In this document: in pieces, positions 7,360 through 15,999 of the stretch
Numbering within the stretch: position 1 is the stretch's first letter
Layout: each line of letters starts with the position of its first letter
Assembly (NCBI GenBank): GCA_017439665.1
Contig: JAFSIS010000070.1
Span: 62,001 to 126,000 of the forward strand
Reading direction: 5' to 3'
DNA: 64,000 nucleotides
Source: Lachnospiraceae bacterium
GTDB lineage: Bacteria; Bacillota; Clostridia; Lachnospirales; Lachnospiraceae
Translations under genes and position numbers: made by a program
The notes under the pieces: generated by a model
Told to the model about the DNA's origin: nothing
The model's database searches: none
What the model saw: only the letters and a program-made list of their open reading frames with translations

Positions 7360-9036
7360 TTGAGAAAGAAAAAAGAAATGAATACAGATGCCAAACTGAA
7401 GGTTATTCCCTTGGGAGGACTGGAGCAGATTGGTATGAATATCACTGCCTTTGAAAGCGGAGACAGTATTATTGTAGTAGACTGCGGACTTTGCTTCCCG
7501 GCAGACGATATGCTGGGAATCGATCTGGTAATACCGGATATTACCTATTTATTGAATAATGCGGATAAGGTAAAGGGGTTCGTTTTTACCCATGGACATG
7601 AAGATCATATCGGCGCCCTTCCTTATATCTTAAAGCAGCTGAACGTGCCCTTATATGCGACCCGTCTGACCATGGGTCTGATCGAAAATAAGTTAAGAGA
7701 ACACAATCTGTTGAACCAGGTTAAGCGTAAGGTGGTGAAATTCGGACAGACCATCAATCTGGGAGAATTTCGGATTGAATTTATCAAGACCAACCACAGT
7801 ATTGTAGATGCAGCTGCCCTGGCCATTTATTCTCCGGCAGGTGTGGTCATCCACACCGGTGACTTTAAGGTGGACTATACGCCGGTATTCGGTGATGCCA
7901 TCGATCTGCAGCGTTTTGCAGAGCTGGGGAAAAAAGGTGTTCTGGCTCTGATGTGTGACAGTACCAATGCGGAGCGCCCCGGATTCACGGCTTCGGAAAG
8001 AACCCTGGGCAGAACCTTCGATACGATCTTTGCCCAGCACACCAATACCCGGATTATTATTGCCACCTTTGCCTCCAATGTAGACAGGGTACAGCAGATC
8101 ATTAATTCTGCCTATAAATATGGCCGTAAGGTAGTGGTGGAAGGAAGGAGTATGGTCAATGTAATCGAAACGGCATCCAAGCTGGGCTGTATCCAGATTC
8201 CCGACAATACCTTGATTCCCATTGAACAGCTGAAGAATTATCCGGATGAAAAAACGGTGGTGATTACAACAGGAAGCCAGGGAGAAAGCATGGCGGCCTT
8301 AAGCCGTATGGCCAGCAATATGCACCGTAAGATCTCCATCGGGCCGAAGGATACGATCATCTTTTCCTCCAGTCCCATTCCCGGAAATGAAAAAGCAGTT
8401 ACCAGAGTGATCAACGACCTGACCCGTCTGGGAGCAGAGGTGATCTTCCAGGATACACACGTATCCGGCCATGCCTGTCAGGAGGAGATCAAGTTGATCT
8501 ATTCCCTGGTTAAGCCTCAGTATGCTATCCCTGTTCATGGAGAATACAAGCATCTGAAAGCCCATGCGAGACTGGCAATGGACCTGGGTATACCTAAGGA
8601 GAATATATTCATTATTTCTTCCGGAGAAGTGTTGGAGCTGAATGCAGAAAAGGCCAGAGTGGCCGGAAAAGTGCCGGTGGGAGATATCCTGGTCGACGGC
8701 CTGGGAGTAGGTGATGTAGGAAATATCGTTTTAAGAGATCGCCAGCATCTGGCAGAGGATGGAATCATGATCGTGGTACTGGGTCTGGATGGAGAAAGCA
8801 ACTATCTGGTTTCCGGTCCGGATATCGTATCCCGGGGCTTTGTGTACGTAAGGGAATCCGATGAACTGTTGGAGGAAGCAAGAAATCTGATGTACGATAC
8901 AATTGAAGGCTATCTGGACAAAGGAATTTCTGATTGGGGGAAAATTAAATCAGGAATTAAAGATGTTCTGGGAGACTTCCTTTGGAAGAAAACTAAAAGG
9001 CGTCCTATGATTCTGCCTATTATTTTGGAAGTGTAA
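7360..9036 (+). CDS. rnj: Ribonuclease J
   Basis: Metallo-beta-lactamase/beta-CASP ribonuclease with 5'-3' exo- and endonuclease activity in mRNA decay and rRNA processing. The 558-residue product has the metal motif THGHEDHIGAL, then HTGDFKVDYTP, MCDSTNAERPGFT, and the C-terminal HVSGHACQEEIKL and PVHGEYKHL. AGGAGG at 7347-7352 is one base before an ATG at 7354 but seven before TTG 7360, so TTG is the likelier start; ATG 7378 is a further possibility. A weak hairpin (AAGGC/GCCTT, about 7300-7320) precedes it. B. subtilis has two RNase J enzymes; which paralogue this is cannot be told. Confidence 0.95.
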   Translation: MRKKKEMNTDAKLKVIPLGGLEQIGMNITAFESGDSIIVVDCGLCFPADDMLGIDLVIPDITYLLNNADKVKGFVFTHGHEDHIGALPYILKQLNVPLYATRLTMGLIENKLREHNLLNQVKRKVVKFGQTINLGEFRIEFIKTNHSIVDAAALAIYSPAGVVIHTGDFKVDYTPVFGDAIDLQRFAELGKKGVLALMCDSTNAERPGFTASERTLGRTFDTIFAQHTNTRIIIATFASNVDRVQQIINSAYKYGRKVVVEGRSMVNVIETASKLGCIQIPDNTLIPIEQLKNYPDEKTVVITTGSQGESMAALSRMASNMHRKISIGPKDTIIFSSSPIPGNEKAVTRVINDLTRLGAEVIFQDTHVSGHACQEEIKLIYSLVKPQYAIPVHGEYKHLKAHARLAMDLGIPKENIFIISSGEVLELNAEKARVAGKVPVGDILVDGLGVGDVGNIVLRDRQHLAEDGIMIVVLGLDGESNYLVSGPDIVSRGFVYVRESDELLEEARNLMYDTIEGYLDKGISDWGKIKSGIKDVLGDFLWKKTKRRPMILPIILEV

Positions 9037-9050
9037 GGAGTTTGATTTCT

Positions 9051-9383
9051 ATGGAAATAAAGCAGGCTTTGGAGGAATTTCTGAATGTACTGAAGGAAAG
9101 TGAGGCCTACAAGGATTATGAGTACCAGAAGGCACGGGTAAAACGATATCCCGGACTGGCAGAACGGATCAATGAATTTCGAAAACGACGGTTTGAATTT
9201 CAGCATTATGAAGGTGATGATCTGTTTGAAAAAATCGATGAATTTGAAACAGAGTACAAGAATTTTGAAGAGGAACCCATCGTCCGGGATTATCTGGCGG
9301 CAGAGCTGGAAATCTGCCGCAGAATCCAGGAGATCAATGCAGCCATTTCGGATATTGTCGATATTGATATAGAGCAGTCGTAA
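9051..9383 (+). CDS. YlbF/YmcA family protein
   Basis: Mostly helical protein of 110 residues (MEIKQALEEFLNVLKESEAY, then YPGLAERINEFRKRRFE). YlbF and YmcA of Bacillus form the Y-complex that affects RNase Y and mRNA processing. Its place directly after RNase J fits an RNA-decay role (inference). Start 9051 is preferred over TTG 9042 because GGAG lies ten bases upstream of it and only one base before the TTG. Confidence 0.75.
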   Translation: MEIKQALEEFLNVLKESEAYKDYEYQKARVKRYPGLAERINEFRKRRFEFQHYEGDDLFEKIDEFETEYKNFEEEPIVRDYLAAELEICRRIQEINAAISDIVDIDIEQS

Positions 9384-9407
9384 AGTGTAAGCAACGGGAG
9401 AGAAAAC

Positions 9408-9863
9408 ATGAATTCAAAGGAAATAGTAGTATCTATATTTGCCTCTGCGTTTAAGGTGGTACTTGCGGTTATCATCATCATGTTGGTATACAAAGGTTCT
9501 ATCACTGCCTATGATTATGGGCAGAGAGTATTTAATGAGCCACCCATAACTACCGGAAGTGGGAGAACTATCCGGGTGACCATTGCGGAAGGAAGTACAG
9601 CCAGAGAAATTGGTGAGGAGCTGGAAAAGAAAGGACTTATCCGGGAGGCCCGTTTGTTTGTTATTCAGGAGATGCTTTCCGAATATAAGGATAAGCTGCA
9701 GGGTGGAAGCTATGAGCTTTCTACCTCAATGACCACCCATGAGATGATGGAAATATTGGCAGAAGGTCAGTCGGATATAGAACTGTTGGAGGGAGCCGTT
9801 CCGTCGGAAACGCTGGAAGAGGAAAGCCTGGAAGAAGCAGAAAGTGAAGAAGGCGACTCATGA
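9408..9863 (+). CDS. Short MltG/YceG-like membrane protein without the catalytic domain
   Basis: A 151-residue protein with one N-terminal membrane helix (VVLAVIIIMLVYKGSITAY) followed by IRVTIAEGSTAREIGEELEKKGLIREARLFV, which is the LysM-like N-terminal part of endolytic transglycosylase MltG, then LQGGSYELSTSMTTHEMMEILAEG, and an acidic tail. The catalytic lytic domain with its active glutamate is missing, so it cannot be a lytic enzyme as it stands. It sits where yrrL (mltG) lies in Bacillus, directly before trmR, with which it overlaps by four bases. Confidence 0.8.
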   Translation: MNSKEIVVSIFASAFKVVLAVIIIMLVYKGSITAYDYGQRVFNEPPITTGSGRTIRVTIAEGSTAREIGEELEKKGLIREARLFVIQEMLSEYKDKLQGGSYELSTSMTTHEMMEILAEGQSDIELLEGAVPSETLEEESLEEAESEEGDS

Positions 9864-10501
9864 TCATCAATGCGAGAATGGCCACTTTCATTGATTCCTT
9901 TGATACCGGAAACGGTGCTTTTTTACAGGAGTTGGAAAAAAGAGCCAAAAACGAACAGGTTCCCATTATCCGGCCCGCAATGCAGAGTCTGTTAAAGCTT
10001 CTTTTAACTGTGAAGCGTCCTGAAAGGATTCTGGAGGTAGGAACCGCCATCGGTTTTTCTGCCCTTCTGATGAGTGAATATGTGCCTGAGAGCTGTCATA
10101 TCACTACTATTGAAAAATACGAAAAACGGATTCCGGTGGCAAAGGAAAATTTTCTTCGGGCAGGAAAAGAAAAGCAGATCACTCTGTTAGAGGGGGATGC
10201 CATGGAGATATTAAAGGAGCTGGAAGGCCCTTATGACTTTATTTTCATGGATGCTGCCAAGGGGCAGTACATCCATTTTCTGCCGGAAGTTTTTCGCCTT
10301 CTGGAAAAAGGAGGGCTTCTGGTTTCTGACAATGTGCTGCAGGAGGGAGAGTTGATAGAATCCCGTTTTGCCGTAACCAGAAGGAACAGAACCATTCATG
10401 CCAGAATGCGGGATTATTTATATACATTAAAGCACCATCCGCAGCTTGTAACCGATATTTTGCCGGTGGGAGACGGTGTAACGGTAAGTGTGAAGCTTTA
10501 G
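9860..10501 (+). CDS. trmR: tRNA 5-hydroxyuridine methyltransferase TrmR (O-methyltransferase family 3)
   Basis: SAM-dependent methyltransferase of 213 residues. RILEVGTAIGFSALLM is the SAM loop, GDAMEILKELEGPYDFIFMDAAKGQY the acidic and metal-binding region, and LVSDNVLQEGEL follows. In Bacillus TrmR (YrrM) makes 5-methoxyuridine at tRNA position 34 from hydroxyuridine, which is made by U32 proteins encoded next to it. The U32 gene follows here too, which supports this assignment over a generic catechol methyltransferase. The start overlaps the MltG-like stop (ATGA). Confidence 0.85.
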   Translation: MIINARMATFIDSFDTGNGAFLQELEKRAKNEQVPIIRPAMQSLLKLLLTVKRPERILEVGTAIGFSALLMSEYVPESCHITTIEKYEKRIPVAKENFLRAGKEKQITLLEGDAMEILKELEGPYDFIFMDAAKGQYIHFLPEVFRLLEKGGLLVSDNVLQEGELIESRFAVTRRNRTIHARMRDYLYTLKHHPQLVTDILPVGDGVTVSVKL

Positions 10502-10513
10502 GAAAGTGACACG

Positions 10514-10584
10514 GTGAAAAATCAAAGATTTTTCACTTTCGTATTTAGGCAGTATCGCAAGTAAAACTTGCGATATGCATGGAG
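10514..10584 (+). promoter_or_regulatory. Two-hairpin leader of trhP
   Basis: Stem 1: GTGAAAAATC (10514-10523) with its exact complement at 10527-10536, followed by TTTC, which could act as a weak terminator after trmR. Stem 2: TATCGCAAG (10553-10561) with its complement at 10567-10575, ending five bases before the GGAG Shine-Dalgarno at 10581. Similar paired hairpins precede thiI and the second HPr-like gene. Confidence 0.5.
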
Positions 10585-10590
10585 ATTAAA

Positions 10591-11823
10591 ATGAAAAAAA
10601 CAGAACTATTGATACCGGCCAGCAGCCTGGAGGTGCTGAAAACGGCAGTGATCTTTGGCGCGGATGCGGTATATATAGGTGGGGAGGCCTTTGGCCTTCG
10701 TGCTAAGGCAAAAAATTTCGGGCCTGAGGAAATGCAGGAAGGCATTGCATTTGCCCATGACCATGGAGTGAAGGTCTATGTAACTACAAATATTTCTGCC
10801 CATAATTATGATCTGGAGGAAGCAGCAGAGTATTTTCGTAAATTACGGGAAATCGGGCCGGATGCGCTGATTATTTCCGATCCGGGAATGTTTATGCTGG
10901 CAAAAGAAAACTGTCCGGATATGGAGCTGCACATCTCCACCCAGGCCAACAATACCAATTATCTGACCTATGATTTCTGGTATAAGCAGGGAGCTAAACG
11001 GGTGGTTTCTGCCAGGGAGCTGTCTCTAAAGGAAATCCGGGAAATCCGGGATCATATTCCGGAGGATATGGAAATTGAAAGCTTCATTCATGGAGCGATG
11101 TGTATGGCTTATTCGGGAAGATGCCTGTTAAGCAATTATATGACCGGCCGAGATGCCAACCGGGGAGAATGTACCCATGCCTGCCGTTGGAAATACTCCA
11201 TCGTGGAGGAAAAGCGTCCGGGAGAATATATGCCCGTATATGAGGATGAGCAGGGTACATATATCTTTAATTCCAAGGATCTGTGTATGATCGAATATAT
11301 TCCCGAGATGCTGGCTGCAGGAATCGACAGCCTGAAAATTGAGGGAAGAATGAAGACGGCTCTTTATGTAGCCACAGTGGCCCGTACCTATCGCAAGGCC
11401 CTGGATGACTACAGGGAATCGGAAGAAAAATACCGTGCCAATATGGAATGGTATAAGGCAGAAATCGGTAAGTGTACCTATCGTCAGTTTACCACCGGTT
11501 TTTATTTCGGAAAAACCGATGAAAACAGCCAGATCTATGACAGTAATACCTATGTAAATGAATATATTTATCTGGGAATCATCGGAGGGATTGATGACAG
11601 AGGTTATGCCCGGATCGAACAGAGGAACAAGTTTTCCAGGCAGGATGTGATCGAGCTGATGAAGCCTGACGGAAGAAACGTGGAAACCACTGTGCGGGCA
11701 ATTTACAATGAAGATGGAGAAGAGGTGGAATCTGCCCCTCATCCCAAGCAGGTGTTGTATCTGGATCTGGATGCCCAGGCAGACCCCTATGATATTTTAC
11801 GGGTGCAGGGGAAGAGACAGTAA
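10591..11823 (+). CDS. trhP: U32 family tRNA hydroxylation protein TrhP
   Basis: Iron-sulfur protein of 410 residues, annotated in the past as peptidase U32. TrhP-type proteins, with prephenate, form 5-hydroxyuridine at position 34 of tRNA. MKKTELLIPASSLEVLKTAV, the glycine- and Asp-rich FGADAVYIGGEAFGLRA, IHGAMCMAYSGRCLLSNY and GECTHACRW supply the cluster cysteines, and DLCMIEYIPEMLAAGIDSLKIEGRMKT follows. ATG 10591 is used instead of 10579 because GGAG lies six bases before it. Bacillus has two adjacent U32 genes; only one is present here. Confidence 0.88.
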   Translation: MKKTELLIPASSLEVLKTAVIFGADAVYIGGEAFGLRAKAKNFGPEEMQEGIAFAHDHGVKVYVTTNISAHNYDLEEAAEYFRKLREIGPDALIISDPGMFMLAKENCPDMELHISTQANNTNYLTYDFWYKQGAKRVVSARELSLKEIREIRDHIPEDMEIESFIHGAMCMAYSGRCLLSNYMTGRDANRGECTHACRWKYSIVEEKRPGEYMPVYEDEQGTYIFNSKDLCMIEYIPEMLAAGIDSLKIEGRMKTALYVATVARTYRKALDDYRESEEKYRANMEWYKAEIGKCTYRQFTTGFYFGKTDENSQIYDSNTYVNEYIYLGIIGGIDDRGYARIEQRNKFSRQDVIELMKPDGRNVETTVRAIYNEDGEEVESAPHPKQVLYLDLDAQADPYDILRVQGKRQ

Positions 11824-11917
11824 ACTCTCAAGCTGGATATGATGATATAGAGGTATTTGAGAAGAGCAAATGAAGAAGTGGGTTTTGTGTAATGCATGAA
11901 ATCCATGGGGTTAAAGG

Positions 11918-11942
11918 GCTGCTAAGGCAGCAGAATGAGAGG
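11918..11942 (+). promoter_or_regulatory. Hairpin-AGAATGAGAGG leader element of glnN
   Basis: GCTGC (11918-11922), loop TAAG, GCAGC (11927-11931), then AGAATGAGAGG and the start at 11947. The 14-base hairpin differs from that before mrp (21469-21482) at a single loop base. Confidence 0.5.
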
Positions 11943-11946
11943 AAAA

Positions 11947-14058
11947 ATGAGCGAGCTGATCAATGTGGAAAAGATTTTTGGTGAAAATGTCTTTACCATG
12001 AACAAGATGAAGGAACGTCTGCCCAGAGATGCCTATAAAGAGGTAAAGCGGGTGATTGAGAAGGGGGAGGAGCTTTCCCTGGAGACGGCAGACATCGTAG
12101 CCAAGGCCATGAAGGACTGGGCGGTGGAGAAGGGAGCTACCCATTTTTCCCACTGGTTCCAGCCATTGACGGGAATTACAGCAGAAAAACACGATTCCTT
12201 CATTACCCATCCTGATGAAGAGGGAAAAATGCTGATGGAGTTTTCCGGAAAAGAGCTGATCAAGGGTGAACCGGATGCCTCATCTTTTCCTTCCGGAGGC
12301 TTAAGAACCACCTTTGAAGCCAGAGGTTATACGGCCTGGGATATCACTTCACCGGCGTTTATCAAGGAAGCAGCTACGGGTCCCATTCTGTGCGTGCCTA
12401 CTGCTTTCTGCTCCTATACGGGAGAGGCTTTGGACAAAAAGACACCTCTGCTGCGTTCTATGGAAGCCATCAGTGAACAGGCCTTGAGGATCGTACATTT
12501 ATTTGGCAATAAAGAAGCGAAGCGGGTAACCCCTTCGGTGGGAGCGGAGCAGGAGTATTTTCTGGTGGATCAGAAAAAAGCCCTTCTCCGCGAAGATCTG
12601 CTGTTTGCAGGAAGGACCCTTTTTGGTGCACCGGCACCCAAGGGACAGGAGCTGGAGGACCATTACTTTGGGGTAATCCGTGAGCGGATTGGGGCCTATA
12701 TGCGGGATCTGAATGAGGAGCTGTGGAAGCTGGGTGTGACGGCAAAGACCCAGCACAATGAGGCTGCCCCTGCCCAGCATGAGCTGGCACCCATTTATGA
12801 GACGGCAAATATTGCGGCAGACCACAACCAGATCGTTATGGAAACGATGAAGCGTGTGGCCGCATACCATGGGCTGCGCTGCCTTTTACATGAAAAACCC
12901 TTTGCCGGTGTAAATGGTTCCGGTAAGCACAATAACTGGTCCATTACCACGGACAATGGAATGAACCTTCTGGATCCCGGTGAAACACCCAATGAAAATA
13001 TTCAGTTTCTGTTGGTTCTGGCCTGTATCATGAAGGCCGTGGATACTCATGCAGATCTGCTCAGACAGAGTGCGGCAGACGTGGGAAATGATCATCGTCT
13101 GGGAGCCAATGAAGCCCCGCCGGCTATCATCTCTATTTTTCTGGGAGAGCAGCTGGAGGATGTGGTGAGCCAGCTGGTGGAAACCGGTGTGGCCTCCAAC
13201 CTGATCGAGGGAGATGTGATGAAGACCGGTGTTTCCACCATCCCCGATTTCGAAAAGGATGCTACCGACAGAAACAGAACCTCACCCTTTGCCTTTACCG
13301 GAAATAAGTTTGAATTTCGTATGGTGGGAAGCTCCGATTCCATCGGAAGCCCTAATACCATTTTAAATGCCATCGTAGCGGAAGCCTTCTGTGAGGCGGC
13401 GGACCGTCTGGAAGGAGCAGAGGACTTCGAGAGGGAAGTCCATGATCTGATCAAGGAATACATGACTAAGCACCAACGCATTATTTTCAATGGTGACGGT
13501 TACTCCGAGGAATGGGTAAAAGAGGCCGAAAGGCGTGGACTGCCCAACATCAGTTCCATGGTGGAGTCGATAGAAAGCCTGACCACGGACAAATCGGTGA
13601 AGCTGTTTGAGCGCTTCGGTATTTTTACCAGGGCAGAGCTCTTAAGCCGTCAGGAGGTATTATACGAAACCTATGCCAAAACCATTCATATTGAGGCCCT
13701 GACCATGATCGAAATGGCCTCCAAGCAGATCATTCCTGCCGTGACAAATTATACCAAGACCCTTGCAGATACCGTCATCGCAGTATCTCAGGCAGGAGCC
13801 GAGGCGGTGGTACAAAAGGAACTTCTGGTGGAGGTCAGCAATCTCCTTAAAGAAACCAGGGATGCTCTGGCTGCCCTGAAGGAAGCCGAGGTTAAGGCGG
13901 TTTCCCTGCCCAGAGGAAAAGAACAGGCTTCCTTCTACAAAGAAGTGGTGATGAAGTGTATGGAAAATCTGCGTATTCCTGCCGACAAGCTGGAAATGCT
14001 GGTGGATAAGCGAATCTGGCCCTTCCCTACCTATGCGGATCTGTTGTTTGAGATTTAG
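11947..14058 (+). CDS. glnN: Glutamine synthetase type III
   Basis: Makes glutamine from glutamate, ammonia and ATP. The 703-residue product is the length of the large GSIII class. Visible class features are [19 protein letters not shown], the metal-binding [30 protein letters not shown], and the ATP region [17 protein letters not shown] 11947 ([12 protein letters not shown]) is preferred over ATG 11935, which lies inside the leader element. The only gene of nitrogen assimilation seen here; a tRNA-Gln gene follows 83 bases downstream, transcribed from its own promoter. Confidence 0.96.
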   Translation: MSELINVEKIFGENVFTMNKMKERLPRDAYKEVKRVIEKGEELSLETADIVAKAMKDWAVEKGATHFSHWFQPLTGITAEKHDSFITHPDEEGKMLMEFSGKELIKGEPDASSFPSGGLRTTFEARGYTAWDITSPAFIKEAATGPILCVPTAFCSYTGEALDKKTPLLRSMEAISEQALRIVHLFGNKEAKRVTPSVGAEQEYFLVDQKKALLREDLLFAGRTLFGAPAPKGQELEDHYFGVIRERIGAYMRDLNEELWKLGVTAKTQHNEAAPAQHELAPIYETANIAADHNQIVMETMKRVAAYHGLRCLLHEKPFAGVNGSGKHNNWSITTDNGMNLLDPGETPNENIQFLLVLACIMKAVDTHADLLRQSAADVGNDHRLGANEAPPAIISIFLGEQLEDVVSQLVETGVASNLIEGDVMKTGVSTIPDFEKDATDRNRTSPFAFTGNKFEFRMVGSSDSIGSPNTILNAIVAEAFCEAADRLEGAEDFEREVHDLIKEYMTKHQRIIFNGDGYSEEWVKEAERRGLPNISSMVESIESLTTDKSVKLFERFGIFTRAELLSRQEVLYETYAKTIHIEALTMIEMASKQIIPAVTNYTKTLADTVIAVSQAGAEAVVQKELLVEVSNLLKETRDALAALKEAEVKAVSLPRGKEQASFYKEVVMKCMENLRIPADKLEMLVDKRIWPFPTYADLLFEI

Positions 14059-14083
14059 AAATTTAAAAAGTTTAAAAAAGGGC

Positions 14084-14112
14084 TTGCATTATTGTTTGGA
14101 ATGTAGTAAGAT
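14084..14112 (+). promoter_or_regulatory. Promoter of tRNA-Gln
   Basis: TTGCAT at 14084-14089, a 17-base spacer and TAAGAT at 14107-14112, 29 bases before the mature tRNA end. Confidence 0.6.
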
Positions 14113-14141
14113 ATTCAAGTGCCAAGTGGCAAATTGAATAT

Positions 14142-14213
14142 AGGGCTATCGCCAAACGGTAAGGCAACGGACTCTGACTCCGTCATCTCAAGGTTCGAAT
14201 CCTTGTAGCCCTG
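14142..14213 (+). tRNA. tRNA-Gln (anticodon CTG)
   Basis: Full cloverleaf: acceptor AGGGCTA with TAGCCCT, D stem GCC/GGC, anticodon stem ACGGA/TCCGT with loop CTCTGAC (anticodon CTG), and T arm CAAGG-TTCGAAT-CCTTG. The discriminator is G and CCA is not encoded. Its 3' half recurs at 17169-17215, marking it as the probable attachment site of the island that follows. Confidence 0.95.
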
Positions 14214-14220
14214 CTAATAA

Positions 14221-14252
14221 AACCCCATCAGTGAAAGCTGGTGGGGTTTTTT
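14221..14252 (+). terminator. Terminator after tRNA-Gln
   Basis: AACCCCA-T-CAG with CTG-G-TGGGGTT and a T run. A degenerate copy of this terminator follows the tRNA remnant at 17223-17253. Confidence 0.85.
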
Positions 14253-14317
14253 GGTGGGTAAAAAGGTTAAATTAGTTTATGTTTAGGAAAAAATTACCAT
14301 AAGGATTTTAGAAAAGC

Positions 14318-14597
14318 TTACTCTCTTCTCTTTACACTTATGATAAGTGGTAAAACCTCCCCATCTATTTCAACCTGTCCACAGATATCGATACTACTGT
14401 CCGAGAGTTTTAAGGTGCCTGTAAAATCATAGTGTTCCATCATATAAAGTGCAATATCACACTGGTCGAGCAGTTTTCGGTCTACCACGATATCCCCACC
14501 TGTGTATGGTACATCATGAAAATAAATTTCAGGCGGATACAGAGCCCAGTCCCATTCACAGTCCTCGGCTTCTGTCAGTACATCAAAAATATCCTCA
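14318..14597 (-). pseudogene. C-terminal fragment of an unrecognised gene
   Basis: On the minus strand about 90 codons are open and read DIFDVLTEAEDCEWDWALYP, then IYFHDVPYTGGDIVVDR, LLDQCDIALYMMEHYDF and a final SVKRRE before TAA at 14318. No start codon is available: an in-frame TGA lies just before the first readable codons near 14600, where the plus-strand fragment begins. The protein looks real (acidic, patterned) but truncated. I do not recognise the family. It lies 65 bases after the tRNA terminator, inside the island. Confidence 0.45.
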
Positions 14598-14598
14598 T

Positions 14599-14727
14599 AT
14601 CAAAATTGTTGTGAGAGGAAATATTAAGATCAACCGAAATCTGCCCACAGGGGAGGGCAGATGGATGGATTTCATTTGCTTTCAGCACATAAAGAATGAT
14701 AATGGTGTAGTAGAAGTTGGAAGATGA
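14599..14727 (+). pseudogene. C-terminal fragment upstream of the 84-residue gene
   Basis: About 42 codons (IKIVVRGNIKINRNLPTGEG, then RWMDFICFQHIKNDNG) ending in TGA at 14725-14727, overlapping the next start by four bases. Such coupling suggests this is the genuine end of an operon gene whose front was removed at the junction near 14598, where the minus-strand fragment also stops. Family not recognised. Confidence 0.35.
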
Positions 14728-14978
14728 TGCTATACTATAAACCAACACATCTTGAAGTGCTAAAGTATATAAAAAGTAATTACTATAAAGAAACATACCA
14801 GTTTGTAGAAAAAGCAAGTGTATTACTTATAGAGTCAAATATTTCTGATATATTAAGAAAATATTTGAGTAACGGATTGTCAGAGGATAAAAAATCATTG
14901 ATTCAGAAGTATTTGTTATGGAAAATAGAAAAGATGGAAGAAGTTTATTTCGGGAAGGAGGAGTTGGATGTCGATTAA
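14724..14978 (+). CDS. Small protein upstream of the HIRAN gene, function unknown
   Basis: 84 residues, AT-rich, mainly helical (THLEVLKYIKSNYYKETYQF, LSEDKKSLIQKYLLWKIEKM). It overlaps the upstream fragment by four bases and the HIRAN gene by 11, so all three were probably one operon. I do not recognise a family. The position before a HipA-N/HIRAN protein suggests a partner in the same system, but this is inference only. Confidence 0.55.
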   Translation: MMLYYKPTHLEVLKYIKSNYYKETYQFVEKASVLLIESNISDILRKYLSNGLSEDKKSLIQKYLLWKIEKMEEVYFGKEELDVD

Positions 14979-15764
14979 AGACGGAAAAGACTATTTATAT
15001 TTGATTTGGAAGTCGAATGTAAATGGAAAACAGTATATTGTCGGGCAGCTTACAAAGAATGGTCAATATGAATTTCAATATTGTAAAGAGTATGAAGATG
15101 CAATAGAAGCCGGATTCAAACCGCTTGTATCCTTTGAAAATCCTGAAAAAATCTATACATGCAATGACTTATTCCCTGTATTTGCAAGTCGTTTACCAGA
15201 TCGTAAGAGAAAAGATATTGATAAAATCTTAAAAAAATATGGTTTGGGAAAATTTGATGCGTATGAACTCTTGAAGATGAGTGGTGCTAAATTGCCGATT
15301 GACAGTTTATATTTTATTGACCCAATTTTAAATTTTGACAAAGCTTTTGAAAAGAACTTTTATTTGGCGGGGGTCAGACATTATCTAGGCTGTGAGGGTG
15401 TTGATTGTGCAGACGCAATTGATGTTACTCGAGGTGATGAAGTTTTTCTCAAAAGGGAGAAAGAGAATGTATTTGACCATAATGCAATTTGTGTAGAGAA
15501 CGATAAAGCTGAGATACTAGTGTAACGGTTTCTAAATAACTGCACCATTCACATATACATTTTGTCCTGTACTATTGGGAAGATAGACATGTGATATGGT
15601 GTAGTTAATTTAAAACTGTTACACTAGGATATGTTCCCAGATATTATGCAGAAGCATTTGTCCGGCTTATGGAAGAAGGAAGAGTTATTTCTTGTCATAT
15701 TGTGAACGTGGATATGAATCAAAGTTGTGATGAATGTATTGAAGCAGTAATTAAAATTGCATAG
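14968..15764 (+). pseudogene. HIRAN domain protein disrupted by a MITE
   Basis: The intact reading gives MSIKDGKDYLYLIWKS at the start, a HipA-N-like middle (YGLGKFDAYELLKMSGAKLP) and a C-terminal HIRAN domain (FYLAGVRHYLG, then FLKREKENVFDHNAICVEN). The frame now stops at TAA 15523, three codons into an inserted repeat. Removing 15521-15623 and one CTAG restores the frame exactly: KAEILGYVPRYYAEAFVRLM to TAG at 15762, completing the HIRAN fold. The protein would have had about 230 residues. HIRAN domains bind DNA ends in helicase contexts; here the role is unknown. Ribosome binding site AGGAGG. Confidence 0.8.
15521..15623. mobile_element. 103-bp palindromic MITE with CTAG target duplication
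   Basis: Begins TGTAACGGTTT and ends AAACTGTTACA; the two ends are inverted repeats of about 36 bases with several mismatches (left continues to CTGCACCATTCACATAT, right reads back as CTACACCATATCACATGT). Directly flanked by CTAG at 15517-15520 and 15624-15627. It has no coding capacity. A CTAG duplication is typical of IS5-group transposases, so such an element may have moved it; no such IS is in the window. Confidence 0.85.
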
Positions 15765-15783
15765 AAACTGAGGAATATAAACT

Positions 15784-15808
15784 CTGATAGGTCAATCCAT
15801 AGGTCAAT
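15784..15808 (+). repeat. 25-bp direct repeat, copy 1
   Basis: Identical to 17087-17111. Each copy holds AGGTCAAT twice, separated by CCAT. The second copy lies about 60 bases before the tRNA-Gln remnant, so these could be recombinase arm-type sites of the integrated element (inference). Confidence 0.7.
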
Positions 15809-15856
15809 GTAAAAGTGGATCCAGCAAAATATTTGATGGGAGATTAAATAGTATAG

Positions 15857-15891
15857 GGAATGTCCTGCGGTGAGCAGGATGTTCCTTTTTT
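15857..15891 (+). terminator. Terminator after the HIRAN gene
   Basis: GGAA-TG-TCCTGC, loop GGTGA, GCAGGA-TG-TTCC and a run of six T. The TG/TG internal loop is symmetrical. Confidence 0.75.
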
Positions 15892-15999
15892 ACTGGCTAT
15901 TTTTTGCATGGCTGAAGATTGATATTGCTAGCGTTATCGTAGAAGCTGTGCCTGTAGATATATATTATGATTTTGGAGGAAAATTTGCAAAAGGTTTGA

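Noticed and set aside
14432..14614. Plus-strand frames opposite the minus-strand fragment
   Set aside because: Antisense to the better-patterned fragment 14318-14597; only the part after 14599 looks coding.
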